NCBI RefSeq assembly: GCF_000226255.1
Contig: NZ_AGFG01000055.1
Span: 1-64,000, forward strand
DNA: 64,000 bases
DNA from: Desulfovibrio sp. A2
GTDB taxonomy: Bacteria > Desulfobacterota > Desulfovibrionia > Desulfovibrionales > Desulfovibrionaceae
Direction of reading: 5' to 3'
Shown here: in pieces, positions 32,737 to 41,703 of the stretch
Numbering within the stretch: position 1 is the first letter of the stretch
Layout: each line of letters begins with the position of its first letter
Position numbers and translations under genes: made by a program
The notes under the pieces: model-generated
What the model was told of the DNA's origin: nothing
The model's input: the letters and a program-made list of their open reading frames with translations, nothing else
The model's database searches: none

Positions 32737-35502
32737 CTACGCGGCGTCGCGGTCGCGATACATGGCCCACTGTTGCAAAAAGGCCGCCTCGAAGGACCGG
32801 CTTTCGGCGTAGGCGCGGGCATCGGCGCGCATGGCGTCCAGCCGGGCCGGGTCGGCGGCCATGTCCAGCATGGCATGGGCCATGGCGGTGGCGTCGCCTT
32901 CCGGCACGATGGCCCCGGTGCGGCCGGGCAGCAGGTTCTCCTGCGGCCCGCCCTTGTCGGTGACCACCACCGGCAGGCCCGATGCCTGCGCCTCCAGCAC
33001 CACGTTGCCGAAGGTGTCGGTGCCGGAGGGAAACACGAAGATGTCCGACGAGGCGTAGGCGTTGGCCAGGTCGTCGCCGGTGAGGTACCCGGTGAAGGTC
33101 ACCGGCAGGCCGCGCAGGGTTTCTTCCAACTCGGCGCGGGCCGGGCCGTCGCCCACCAGCACCAGTCGCAGGTGAGGGGCGCGGGCCGCCACCAGCCGGT
33201 AGGCGTCGGCCAGCACGTGCAGGTTTTTTTCGCGCGACAGACGCCCCACGTACAGGAAGCGCACCGGCTGGGCCGCGTCGCGCGTTGCCGCCCGGCCTGG
33301 TCCTGCCGCCCTGGCCTCTTCGCTGTTCAGGAAGGTGCGCGGCAGGGTCACGGTGTTGCCGTCGTAGCGGCTGAAGAACCCGTTGCGCCGCGCCGGGGTG
33401 AAGGTTTCGGTATCGATGCCGCGCGGGTAGAAGGCGATGCGCTCGCGCGCGATGCCCCGTTCCGCCAGTTCGTCGCCGGTGGCGTGCGAGGGCACGTACA
33501 CCCGGTCCATCTGGTTGTAGTACCAGATCATGTACCGCCACATGGCTTCTTCCAGCCCGGCGTCCTCGGTCAGCATCATCACGTACTGCGGGAAGGCGGT
33601 GTGGTAGGTGGCGTGGATGGGCAGGCGCAGGATGCGCGCCGCAGCCAGCGCCACCAGCCCCACCGGGCCGGGCGTGGCCGAGTGCAGGTGGGTGAAGCCC
33701 TGGCGGTAGCAATGGTCCAGCATCTTCAGCACCGGCGGGTAGTACAGGGCAAGGCCCGGGTACTCCGGCATGGCGAATGAGCCGATGGGCGAAAAGGTGA
33801 ACACGTCGGAGCGGTCGGCCAGTTCCGGGTCGGCCACGCCGTCGGGCGCGCAGGTGATGACCTGAAGGCGCTTGTCGTTGCGGCGGGCGATGTCCAGTTG
33901 CATTTGCAGGGTGCGGGCCACGCCGTTGACGTCGTAGAAGGTGTCGGTGAAGTGGCCCACGTTCAGGCGGCCGGAGGCGTGCCACTCGTCCGTGTCCATG
34001 GAAAGGGGGACATGGGGGCGGCTGCCGGATGCGGCCCCGGCCTGCCCCAGCGGCCCCAGCGCCGCCTCCGCCTCGTGCGGCAGGAAGTGGTCGCGGCAGG
34101 CGCGGGCGAAGGCGCGGTCCTTGGTGAACAGGGTGTACCCCACGAAGTACGGGGCCAGGATGGCGTAGAGCGACCCGGCCGAGCCCACCACGTTGAACAC
34201 GCTGAACAGGTCCGCGCCCATGGCGTTGTCCAGCAGGGTGTCGGCGAAGGTGCGCAGCACCTTTTCCGATGCCTGGTCGGCAAAGCGCATCCAGGCCTGT
34301 TCGGTGCGTTCGCCGGTGATGTCGCCGGCGGGGCCGTCCAGCAGCCCGCGCAGTTCCGGGTCGCGGCGGATGATTTCCGCCGCCTCGGTTTGCAGGTGGT
34401 CCTGCACCGTGCGTGGGGTGGACGGGGAAAAGGACAGGCGCGGGCGGCGGTACCCGATGAGCCCGTGCAGCCTGGTCAGCAGGCCGCCCTCCGGTTCCGG
34501 CGCGCCGGTCAGCACCCTGTCGGCGAAGCGCAGCACCGTGTCGCGGTTGACGTGGCGGGCCAGACCGAAGCGCTGTTTGTAGAACTGGTAGGCGATGGAA
34601 TACAGGTTGTGGGCCATGGTCACCGGGGTGGCGGCGCTGCCCTGCGGCGTGCCGCGCCCTTCCATCACCCCGCGCAGGGCGTCGCGCACGCGGCCGTGCC
34701 CCACGCCGGAAACCCCTTCGATGATCGTGTGGCTGCGGGCGATGTTCAGCGAGGAATGGTCGTCCGACCCGGCCATGAGGTGCTTCACCCACGGCCGCTC
34801 CATGCGCGGGGCCATGTCCTGCCGGTCGGCCATGGCGTCCATGTCGGCCGGGGTCAGCCCCTGCACGATGGCCCGCAGGATGCCGTTCTGGAAATCGTCG
34901 CGCGAGCCGTTCAGTTCGAACACCCGAAAGAGCAGCAGCAGCCGTTCCATGTGGTCCAGCGTCAGGCGCTCGTTCAGCGAGTACATGGCGTGGGCGCAGG
35001 CGTGGGGGATGCCCGAGACGGTCAGGTAGTCCACGAGATCGTAGATGTTTTCGCGCAGGCGGGTGATGTCGGCGTGGTGCGCCTCGGTCAGGTCCCAGGC
35101 CAGCACGTGGATCTTGCAGCGGTCTTCGGGGAAATAGGCGGTGATTTCCTCGCTGACGAAGGTGTTGTCGAGGTGGGCGATTTCAAGGCTGCCCGCCAGG
35201 GTGTTGTGGTCGGTGATGGTGACCAGGTCCATGCCCCGGCGGCGGGCGATGTCGTACAGCGCCTTGGGGTCGGTGTAGCTTTCCGCGCAGCCGAGCTTTT
35301 GCAGCATCCACTGCGAGGGGCGGGTGGAGTGGCGCGAGTGCACGTGCAGGTCCACCGCCAGGGTGGAGCCGCGTGCGCCCGCGCGGAGTGTGGATGCGTC
35401 CGCGCCGGTGGATTCCGACGATTGGTCGGAGGGGGCGTTGGCTGCGGCCGTGGCGGTGCGGGACGCGGAACGGGGTGCGCCAGAGGATTTTCCGGTGGCC
35501 AT
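32737..35502 (-). CDS. PHP-domain/GT4 glycosyltransferase fusion
   Basis: A 921-residue two-enzyme fusion. The N-terminal part (about 48-290) is a PHP metal-dependent phosphoesterase-type domain with DLHVHSRHS, VTITDHNTLAG and GSDDHSS. The middle (about 290-500) is helical and not recognised. The C-terminal part (about 505-915) is a GT-B family 4 glycosyltransferase, with HLHSATPGPVGL, FYPRGIDTETF, YVGRLSREKNLHVL and FPSGTDTFGNVVLEAQASGL. AGGAGG precedes ATG 35502. The N-terminus is Ser/Ala/Thr-rich, without a signal peptide. The GT half resembles glycolipid mannosyl- or glucosyltransferases. Confidence 0.9.
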   Translation of the reverse strand: MATGKSSGAPRSASRTATAAANAPSDQSSESTGADASTLRAGARGSTLAVDLHVHSRHSTRPSQWMLQKLGCAESYTDPKALYDIARRRGMDLVTITDHNTLAGSLEIAHLDNTFVSEEITAYFPEDRCKIHVLAWDLTEAHHADITRLRENIYDLVDYLTVSGIPHACAHAMYSLNERLTLDHMERLLLLFRVFELNGSRDDFQNGILRAIVQGLTPADMDAMADRQDMAPRMERPWVKHLMAGSDDHSSLNIARSHTIIEGVSGVGHGRVRDALRGVMEGRGTPQGSAATPVTMAHNLYSIAYQFYKQRFGLARHVNRDTVLRFADRVLTGAPEPEGGLLTRLHGLIGYRRPRLSFSPSTPRTVQDHLQTEAAEIIRRDPELRGLLDGPAGDITGERTEQAWMRFADQASEKVLRTFADTLLDNAMGADLFSVFNVVGSAGSLYAILAPYFVGYTLFTKDRAFARACRDHFLPHEAEAALGPLGQAGAASGSRPHVPLSMDTDEWHASGRLNVGHFTDTFYDVNGVARTLQMQLDIARRNDKRLQVITCAPDGVADPELADRSDVFTFSPIGSFAMPEYPGLALYYPPVLKMLDHCYRQGFTHLHSATPGPVGLVALAAARILRLPIHATYHTAFPQYVMMLTEDAGLEEAMWRYMIWYYNQMDRVYVPSHATGDELAERGIARERIAFYPRGIDTETFTPARRNGFFSRYDGNTVTLPRTFLNSEEARAAGPGRAATRDAAQPVRFLYVGRLSREKNLHVLADAYRLVAARAPHLRLVLVGDGPARAELEETLRGLPVTFTGYLTGDDLANAYASSDIFVFPSGTDTFGNVVLEAQASGLPVVVTDKGGPQENLLPGRTGAIVPEGDATAMAHAMLDMAADPARLDAMRADARAYAESRSFEAAFLQQWAMYRDRDAA

Positions 35503-35735
35503 GGGGGCGACCTCCTGCGGGTTCCGGGGCCGCGCGGGCGGTGCGAGCGCGCTGGCGCGGCGGCGGGTTGGGCGATTCTGGAGTTTTTCTACAGATCGCC
35601 TGTAGGTGTTGCAGGAGATTCGCGCCCCACCGATGGCGCGTGCGTGACGCTGCGGTGAATCTTGCGCACGGTTGGGTGACGTTGCGGCGGCGGGGAGGGG
35701 GCGGAAAGGGGAGCGGCGTGCCGGAGGCTGCCGGG

Positions 35736-36809
35736 CTACGCCGCCAGAATGTAGTCCCGGCCCTGCACGTAACCCGCGCCGTCCAGGAATTCCGTCAGTT
35801 CCTCGGCAGCGCCGTGTCCGGCCAGATAGGCCACCAGAAACCCCTTGCCCGGCGCGGGCATGGCCTCGCGCCCCAGCACGGGCAGGCCGTCCACCCGGTT
35901 GCCGATCTTACGCGGGTCGATGTCGATCCACGCGCGCACCGTGATGCCCTGTTCCATCAACTGGCGCGCCCGGCGGCGGCTGGTGCGGCCCGCGCCCACC
36001 ACCCACACCTCGGGGTGGCGGGGGTTGTGCCGGGCCAGCCAGCGGGCCAGGTACAGCCCCTTCAGGGTGTAGAAGCCGTCTTCCGCGTAGTTGGGGTGGG
36101 TGCGCGAAAGGCGGCCCGGCGGGTCGTTCCACGTCAGCAGGGTGTGCGGCAGCTTGGCCATGGCCACGCCCGCGTCCATCCAGCGCAGCCACAGTTCGTA
36201 GTCTTCCGGAAAGGGGCCGTCGCTGTACGCGCCGTGCAGGCCGGGCAGTTGTGCGCGGAACATCACGGAAGGGTGCGCGAAGGGCGATTCGCGAAAACGC
36301 GCCAGTGCGATGTCCGTGGGGTTCAGCAGGGTGTTGGTCCAGTCCACGTGCCGGGCGTAGCCGCCGCAGCGCTCGCGGTCGCCGCCGAAGTCCACGCGGC
36401 AGCCCACCAGCCCGATGTGGGGGTGGGCGTCCAGATAGGCGCTTTGCAGGGCCAGGCGCTGCGGGTGGCAGGTGTCGTCGGCGTCCATGCGGGCGATGTG
36501 GCGGCCACGGGCAAGGGAAAGGCCGTGGTTCAGCGCGGCCACGATGCCGCCGTGGGGGATGCGCGCCGGGCGGATGCGGGCGTCTCGCGCGGCAAAGGCG
36601 GCGAGCAGGTCGGGGGTGGCGTCGGTGGAGCCGTCGTCCACGGCCACCACCTCGAAGTCCGCGCCGGTTTGCGCCAGCAGGCTTTCCAGCGTGGCGGGCA
36701 GGGTGGCGGCGGCGTTCCAGACGGGCAGCACGACGCTGACGGCGGGGCAGGGCTGGGGCATGGCGGCGCGGGTTGAGGTGGAGGGGGCGGCTACGGTTTG
36801 TGCAGACAC
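35736..36809 (-). CDS. Family 2 glycosyltransferase
   Basis: A 357-residue GT-A fold enzyme. VSVVLPVWNAAATLPATLES opens the domain, VVAVDDGSTDATPDLL and ARMDADDTCHPQRL are the nucleotide-sugar and metal-binding motifs, and GPFPEDYELWLRWMDAG carries the likely catalytic acid. The last 110 residues contain VWVVGAGRTSRRRARQL and AWIDIDPRKIGNRVDGLPV, a Rossmann-like add-on found in some GT2 proteins. Start uncertain: GTG 36809 or ATG 36761, neither with a good ribosome site. It follows the same direction as the PHP-GT4 gene, 233 bp away. Confidence 0.88.
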   Translation of the reverse strand: MSAQTVAAPSTSTRAAMPQPCPAVSVVLPVWNAAATLPATLESLLAQTGADFEVVAVDDGSTDATPDLLAAFAARDARIRPARIPHGGIVAALNHGLSLARGRHIARMDADDTCHPQRLALQSAYLDAHPHIGLVGCRVDFGGDRERCGGYARHVDWTNTLLNPTDIALARFRESPFAHPSVMFRAQLPGLHGAYSDGPFPEDYELWLRWMDAGVAMAKLPHTLLTWNDPPGRLSRTHPNYAEDGFYTLKGLYLARWLARHNPRHPEVWVVGAGRTSRRRARQLMEQGITVRAWIDIDPRKIGNRVDGLPVLGREAMPAPGKGFLVAYLAGHGAAEELTEFLDGAGYVQGRDYILAA

Positions 36810-36840
36810 GCTGCTTGCGGAATCCGCGCGTTGCGGTCGT

Positions 36841-37014
36841 CATCCGTAAGGCTCGCAAGCTCACCTAACGGCTGTCGCCTTTTGCCGCCGTGCGGCGTTG
36901 AATCACGTTTTTTGATGCTCACGTACATGAGTACAGCGCTGCTTTCGCCATCCGTAAGACTCGCGCGTTGCGCTCGCCTAACGGCTGCCGATCTGCGCTC
37001 AAAAAACGTGATTC
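36841..37014. repeat. Intergenic direct and inverted repeats
   Basis: CATCCGTAAG-CTCGC-type sequence with CCTAACGGCTG occurs twice, at about 36841-36876 and 36950-36988. GAATCACGTTTTTTGA at 36900-36915 is exactly inverted at 36999-37014. Together they could fold into a long cruciform. No gene is seen in 36810-37206. Related short words (CTTGCGAGCC, CTACGGATGGC) recur near 38280 and 38460, suggesting an interspersed element around the ttuA gene. Confidence 0.6.
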
Positions 37015-37067
37015 GCCTTGTACGGCGGACAAAACTCGTAATTCCTTGCATCCTGTCCGCACCAGCC

Positions 37068-37092
37068 CCCGCGACGGAAAGACCGTCGCGGG
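37068..37092. terminator. Hairpin upstream of the convergent boundary
   Basis: CCCGCGACGG-AAAGA-CCGTCGCGGG is a perfect 10-bp stem. It lies 115 bp after the TtuA stop on the minus strand and may terminate that transcript. A T-run is absent, so confidence is moderate. Confidence 0.55.
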
Positions 37093-37206
37093 AATAAGGA
37101 AGAAAGGCAACCGGCAAGTGGCCGGGGGTGGCGTCGTGGATTTCAGGGCTGATGGCATTAAAAAGTGGGGAAGGAGGCAGGTGCCCCTTCCCCGTGTCTT
37201 TTTTCG

Positions 37207-38160
37207 CTATTTCGCTTCTTCCGCCCCGTCCGCTACATCAGCCTCGTTGGCCCCATCTGCCTTGTCGCGCAGGGCGTCGCGGATGCGGCACACCCCGCAC
37301 ACCTCGTTGGAGGTGGGGTAGCCGCAGCGGGTGCAGCCGGTCAGGTCCACGCCGTCCTCGTTGTCGGCGCGGGCGAACACGGGGCGGCCCCGTTCCAGGA
37401 AGCCCTGGTAGAAGTCCAGCTTGCGGCCGGGCATTTCTTCCTCAAGGTCGGTCCACAGCTTCTTGTAGAAGGTGAAACTGGCCCCGCCGGAATAGGGGCA
37501 GGGGGCGTAGTGGTGCTCGATGCCCATGAGGAAGGCGTAGTTGGCGGTCTCGAATTCCGACAGTCGCCACAGGGGCTTCACCTTGCGGGCAAAGCCGCCG
37601 TCGGCGGCAAGGTCCGGGCCCTGGTCGCTCAGGTAGGCCACGTCCCAGCGCAGGGTGTTGCTGAACAGGCGGGCGATTTCGTCATCCAGATTGTGCCCGG
37701 TGGCCAGCACGGTGAAGTTTTCGTCCAGCGCGGTCTTGTTGAAGAAATAGCGTTTGATCTTGCCGCACGCCGAACACACCGGCCGGTTCAACCGGGCCTT
37801 CACGTCGGGAATGGCCAGCCCCTCGGCCCCCATTTCCTTCACGATCAGGTTCAGGCCGTGCTTTTCGCAGAAGCGCTCCACCACCCCGCGCGCGACGGGC
37901 GAGGAGCCGGGAATGGCCAGGTCGATGTGCAGGCCGGTGACGTCGTAGCCCTGCCGCGAAAGCTCCAGCATCAGGCCCAGCGAATCCTTGCCGCCGGAAA
38001 GGGCGACCAGGATGCGGTCGTCATGGGTGAACAGCTTGCGTTCCTTGATGCCGCGCTCGACCTGCCGGGTGAAGAACAGCAGGAAGCATTCGGCGCAGAA
38101 GCCGGTATGGTGGCTGGGCAGGGCGACGACGGCCGTCTCCTTGCAGCGTTTGCATTTCAT
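37207..38160 (-). CDS. ttuA: TtuA-type tRNA 2-thiolation enzyme (TtuA/TtcA/NcsA superfamily)
   Basis: A 317-residue PP-loop ATPase. N-terminal zinc finger CKRCKETA...GFCAECF, PP-loop ALSGGKDSLGL (about 52-62), PVCSACGKIKRYF with cluster-binding Cys, TGHNLDDE, and a C-terminal zinc finger CTRCGYPTSNEVCGVC. This layout fits TtuA/NcsA rather than TtcA. The enzyme activates a tRNA uridine (U54 in thermophiles) for sulfur transfer. AAAGGA precedes ATG 38160. The small ubiquitin-like protein encoded upstream (38547-38798) is its likely sulfur donor. The C-terminal tail is Ala/Asp/Glu-rich. Confidence 0.87.
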   Translation of the reverse strand: MKCKRCKETAVVALPSHHTGFCAECFLLFFTRQVERGIKERKLFTHDDRILVALSGGKDSLGLMLELSRQGYDVTGLHIDLAIPGSSPVARGVVERFCEKHGLNLIVKEMGAEGLAIPDVKARLNRPVCSACGKIKRYFFNKTALDENFTVLATGHNLDDEIARLFSNTLRWDVAYLSDQGPDLAADGGFARKVKPLWRLSEFETANYAFLMGIEHHYAPCPYSGGASFTFYKKLWTDLEEEMPGRKLDFYQGFLERGRPVFARADNEDGVDLTGCTRCGYPTSNEVCGVCRIRDALRDKADGANEADVADGAEEAK

Positions 38161-38546
38161 GGTGTGTGATCCTTTGGGGTTGCGGTGCGTGCGGTGCCCG
38201 TTCTGAAGGGCGCCGGCCACAGTCTGGCCGCGACGAGTTTTTGCCATCTGGCGGACCGACCCGAAGGGCGCGTAGCGTGGCCGTTGGGCGAGCTTGCGAG
38301 CCCTAGGGACATTGAGAACAACGCGTCAGACTTCATTTTTTGTTCCGGTCACGCACAAGAGGAAGCATCGCAAGCGGCGGGATTTTGTTCTCTGGCAAGG
38401 AAGACGAAGTTTTTGCGGAGGGAGCGTGCGGCAGCCGTTGCACGAACAACGTGAGTGCTACGGATGGCGACCGCAGCGCGCTCTTTTGTACGTGACCGGA
38501 GCAAAAGCGAGTCTGACGAAGCCAGAGTGCAAAAGCGCGCCGGTTG
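38161..38546. other. 386-bp gap between the TtuB-like and TtuA genes
   Basis: No gene supported. A 77-codon frame on the minus strand (38333-38566) would give a Ser/Arg/Leu-rich protein with no ribosome site. Its sequence looks like interspersed intergenic repeat DNA sharing short words with 36841-37014. A gap this size suggests that the two thiolation genes are not simply coupled. Confidence 0.5.
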
Positions 38547-38798
38547 CTACCCGCTGGAAGTGACAATGCGGATCAAAAGCTCATCATCCGGCAGCACTTC
38601 GCGGTCGGGGGTCAGCAGACCGCCGTCGCGCACCACGATGGCCGTGGTGGGGCGGATGCCCAGTTTGCGCAGCACCTGCAGCACGGTCTTCTCGCGCGGC
38701 ATGGTCAGCAGCTGTTCCTTGGGTTGCAGGCGCACCGTGATGGTGCGCGGGGCGAACGCGCGGCGTTCGCGGGGGGCGGTTTCCGAGGTGTGTTCCAT
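38547..38798 (-). CDS. TtuB/MoaD-like ubiquitin-fold sulfur carrier with a Ser-Gly end
   Basis: An 83-residue protein from ATG 38798. After a charged N-terminus, ITVRLQPKEQLLTMPREK, VLQVLRKLGIRPTTAIVVRD, GGLLTPDREVLPDDELLIR follow the beta-grasp pattern of TtuB (compare LREVLEELGLNPETVVAVRG in Thermus). Such carriers are thiocarboxylated on a C-terminal Gly-Gly. Here the end is IVTSSG, with one Gly only. The stop TAG follows directly, so this is not a cut-off. It lies upstream of TtuA in the same direction. Confidence 0.8.
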   Translation of the reverse strand: MEHTSETAPRERRAFAPRTITVRLQPKEQLLTMPREKTVLQVLRKLGIRPTTAIVVRDGGLLTPDREVLPDDELLIRIVTSSG

Positions 38799-39149
38799 GT
38801 CCCGTCTCTTGGTGAAGGTTCGTGGGGTGGGCGCGGCCGCAACGTTTTCCACGGCGGCGCCCGGGCCGCGTACCGGAAGGGCACCATACCCGTTTGCGTC
38901 CCGATGGCAAGGCGCGGCGCGGGCTGGCGGCCCGACGGGGTCGCCGCCCGTCCCTTCCCCCGTCCGGATGTGAAGATGCCGCGCCGCCTGGGCGGATTGC
39001 TTGTCTTCATCGCGCGCGTGTACTATTCTTGGCGAAGGTCCGGGGATACCCCGCCGCCAGCGCGCGCTGTGCCCCCATGGCCATGTCGCGGTTTGGCCGG
39101 GTCCCGCAGCCTTCCGTCCCCCCAGCGCACCAGCCTTCGGAGGTGAACC
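38799..39149. other. Divergent gap between the TtuB-like gene and a receiver gene
   Basis: TTGCTT (38997-39002), an 18-nt spacer and TACTAT (39021-39026) could be a weak sigma-70 promoter for the receiver gene. Nothing else seen. Confidence 0.3.
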
Positions 39150-39518
39150 ATGTCGGCCAAGAAGATCCTTGTGGTGGACGATGAAAAGCACATCCGCATG
39201 CTGTACCAGGAAGAACTGGAGGCCGAAGGCTACACCGTGGCCGTGTCCGACGGGCGCGAACCCATTCTCGACGTGGTGGCGCGCGAAAAGCCCCTGGTCG
39301 TCGTCCTGGACATCAAGCTGGGGCCGGACCTCTCCGGGCTCGATCTGCTGCAGGAAATCCGCCGGGGTGACCCCAAACTGCCGGTCATCCTTTCCACCGC
39401 CTACGATTCCTTCCAGCACGACCTGAAATCCGTGGTGGCAGACTACTACGTGGTCAAGTCCGTGGATCTCACGGAACTCAAGTCCAAGGTCGCCCTGGCC
39501 ATCGAAAAGCGCGCCTAG
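39150..39518 (+). CDS. Single-domain response regulator
   Basis: A 122-residue receiver without an output domain. The acidic pocket is VVDDEKH (10-14 region), the phospho-acceptor Asp is in VVLDIKLG (about 53), the Thr is in LSTAYDS and the Lys in VVKSVD. GGAGG is well placed before ATG 39150. It precedes the kinase gene at 39835 but a sigma-54-like promoter lies between them, so they may be expressed separately. It could act as a phospho-relay protein or bind a partner directly. Confidence 0.92.
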   Translation: MSAKKILVVDDEKHIRMLYQEELEAEGYTVAVSDGREPILDVVAREKPLVVVLDIKLGPDLSGLDLLQEIRRGDPKLPVILSTAYDSFQHDLKSVVADYYVVKSVDLTELKSKVALAIEKRA

Positions 39519-39607
39519 CCGCGCTCCGTTCTCTCCTTTCACGCTCCGTCCGGCCCGGCCCGCGCGGGAGCGTGGCGTTGCTCGTGCACCCGCGTTCTTC
39601 GCGCAGA

Positions 39608-39623
39608 TGGCATGCCCCTTGCT
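39608..39623 (+). promoter_or_regulatory. Candidate sigma-54 promoter for the sensor kinase
   Basis: TGGCATGCCCCTTGCT has GG and GC exactly 10 nt apart and matches the -24/-12 consensus well. It lies 212 bp before the kinase start at 39835, which also argues against the ATG-like starts further upstream in that frame. The remainder of 39519-39834 holds nothing else recognised. No enhancer-binding protein gene is adjacent. Confidence 0.6.
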
Positions 39624-39834
39624 TTTGTCGAGAGGGGGCGGGTCGTGGCTTGCGCGATATTGCGCGATAGCCTTGCGCCGCCCGGCCGTCACGCGGTTTG
39701 CGTGCCGCGTGCGCCTGCCCGCGCCGGTTGGCGTGGCTCGCCCCCCGTTTTTGCATGTCTTCCGGTGGAGGGCATCGCGCCGCCCGTTCCTTGCGCCGTC
39801 GCCCGGCGGGGCCAGCGCCAACAACGAGGTCCGC

Positions 39835-41703
39835 ATGCAAGATTCCCTGTTCCCCGTCGGCCGCCGCGTCGCGCTGAACCGGCTCATCTACATGGGCATC
39901 CTGGTGGCGTCGGTGTTGCCGCTGGTGCTGATACTGGGGGTCATGAACCTGCACCTGGGGGTATCGTTCCGCGAGATGGTCTTTGGCCAGGTGCGCGAGA
40001 TAGCCGACCGGCACAGCCAGAAGATCGACGACTTTCTGCACGAGCGGCTGGCCAGCGTGCAGATGCTGGCCGAAGCCCAGGGCGCGGGGCTGCTGGACGC
40101 GGACACCCTGAACCGCAAGCTGGCCGCGCTGCGCAACGCCTACGGCGGGGTGTACGTGGACCTCGGCATGGTGGACGATGCGGGCATCCAGCGGGTGTAT
40201 GCCGGTCCCCATCGCCTTGAGGGCACGGACTATTCCCACGAAAACTGGTTCCTGCAGGCTGGCGCGCGCGACGTGTTCATCAGCGACGTGTTCCTGGGCG
40301 TGCGCAAGTCGCCCCATTTCATCGTGGCCGTGAAGCTGTACGTGGACGGCAAGGCGTGGATACTGCGCTCCACCATCGATTTTGCCAGTTTCGTCTCGCT
40401 GGTCGAGGACATTCGCGTGGGGGCCACCGGGCAGGCCTGCATCATCAATCGCGGCGGGGAATTCCAGACCTCGGGCGGCCGCCATTCCGCCGGTGACGGC
40501 ACCCTGCTCGCGGAATACGCCCGGCGGGTATTCGGCGGCGGCATCGGCGGCATGGAGCAGGAGCGCGCCTTCGAGGAAGGCGAAATGATCTACGCCATGT
40601 CGCGCCTGAAGGGCGGCGACTGGGTGCTGGTGTTCCAGCAGTCCACGCGAGAGGCGCTGCAAGGGCTGCACGCCGCGCAACGCACCCTGTTCCTGGTGCT
40701 GGGGCTGGCCTCCATCGCCGTGCTGGTGCTGGGCATGTTTCTGGCGCAGCGCATCATCGAGCGCATCGACGGGCTGGAGCGCGAAATGGCCGCGCTCAAC
40801 GCGCAGGTGGTGGAGGCGGGCAAATTGTCCGCCCTTGGCGAGATGGCGGCGGGCATCGCCCACGAGATCAACAACCCCGTGGCCATCATGATGGAAGAGG
40901 CGGGCTGGATAGAGGACGTGCTGGGCGAGTTGCAGGAACAGGACGCCGTGCGCGAGATAGGCGACAGCGCCCGCCAGATCCGCACCCAGGGAGTGCGCTG
41001 CCGTGACATCACCCACAAGTTGCTCAGCTTCGCCCGCCGTTCCGACCGCGAGGTGCACGCGGTGGACATCAACGCGCTGGTCATGGAAATGGTGGAGCTT
41101 TCCGGCCAGAAGGCGCGCACCGTGAGCGTGCACGTGGTGACGGCCCTGGCCGAGGGGCTGCCCCCGGTGGCGGCCTCGCCTTCCGAATTGCAGCAGGTGT
41201 TCCTGAACCTGTTCAACAACGCCTTCGACGCCATGGAAGGTTCAGGCGGCACCCTGAAGGTGGCCACCCTGATGTCCGACAGCGGCATGGTGGCCGTAAA
41301 CGTGGCCGACACCGGCCCCGGCATGCCGGAGGCCATCCTGCAGCGCATCTACGACCCGTTCTTCACCACCAAGCCGGTGGGCAAGGGGACGGGGCTCGGG
41401 CTGTCCATCTGCTACGGCATCGTCAACAAGATGGGCGGCGAGATAAAGGTGAGCAGCATCGTGGGGGTGGGCACCACCTTTCAGGTGCTGCTGCCGCCGT
41501 TCGACCCTGCCGTGCACGCGGCCCATGCGGCGCAACACTCCGGCAGGCTGGCGGGCGGGGCGACGGGCATGGCCTCGTGCCCCGCGCCGCGCGCCATGCA
41601 GCCCCGCGCTGTCGAACCGGCCAAGGCCCCCGGCATGCTGGCGGGGGGCAATGATTCCGGCGCCAATCCCCCCGGCGACGGGGGCAGGGAGGATACGGCA
41701 TGA
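39835..41703 (+). CDS. Membrane sensor histidine kinase (Cache-type)
   Basis: A 622-residue kinase. Membrane helices at about 17-38 and 285-305 flank a Cache-like periplasmic domain containing YGGVYVDLGMVDDAGIQRVY and HFIVAVKLYVDGKAWILRS. HisKA has MAAGIAHEINNPVAIMMEEA (His about 345), and HATPase_c shows LFNNAFDAM, DTGPGMPE and GKGTGLGLSICYGIV. The last 75 residues are Ala/Gly/Pro-rich. GAGGT precedes ATG 39835. Its stop overlaps the start of the receiver gene (ATGA), so the two form a two-component pair. Confidence 0.93.
   Translation: MQDSLFPVGRRVALNRLIYMGILVASVLPLVLILGVMNLHLGVSFREMVFGQVREIADRHSQKIDDFLHERLASVQMLAEAQGAGLLDADTLNRKLAALRNAYGGVYVDLGMVDDAGIQRVYAGPHRLEGTDYSHENWFLQAGARDVFISDVFLGVRKSPHFIVAVKLYVDGKAWILRSTIDFASFVSLVEDIRVGATGQACIINRGGEFQTSGGRHSAGDGTLLAEYARRVFGGGIGGMEQERAFEEGEMIYAMSRLKGGDWVLVFQQSTREALQGLHAAQRTLFLVLGLASIAVLVLGMFLAQRIIERIDGLEREMAALNAQVVEAGKLSALGEMAAGIAHEINNPVAIMMEEAGWIEDVLGELQEQDAVREIGDSARQIRTQGVRCRDITHKLLSFARRSDREVHAVDINALVMEMVELSGQKARTVSVHVVTALAEGLPPVAASPSELQQVFLNLFNNAFDAMEGSGGTLKVATLMSDSGMVAVNVADTGPGMPEAILQRIYDPFFTTKPVGKGTGLGLSICYGIVNKMGGEIKVSSIVGVGTTFQVLLPPFDPAVHAAHAAQHSGRLAGGATGMASCPAPRAMQPRAVEPAKAPGMLAGGNDSGANPPGDGGREDTA

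Noticed and set aside
32519..34792. Upstream extension of the flavoprotein frame
   Set aside because: It overlaps the PHP-GT4 gene in another frame. The FAD motif and ribosome site place the start at 32518.
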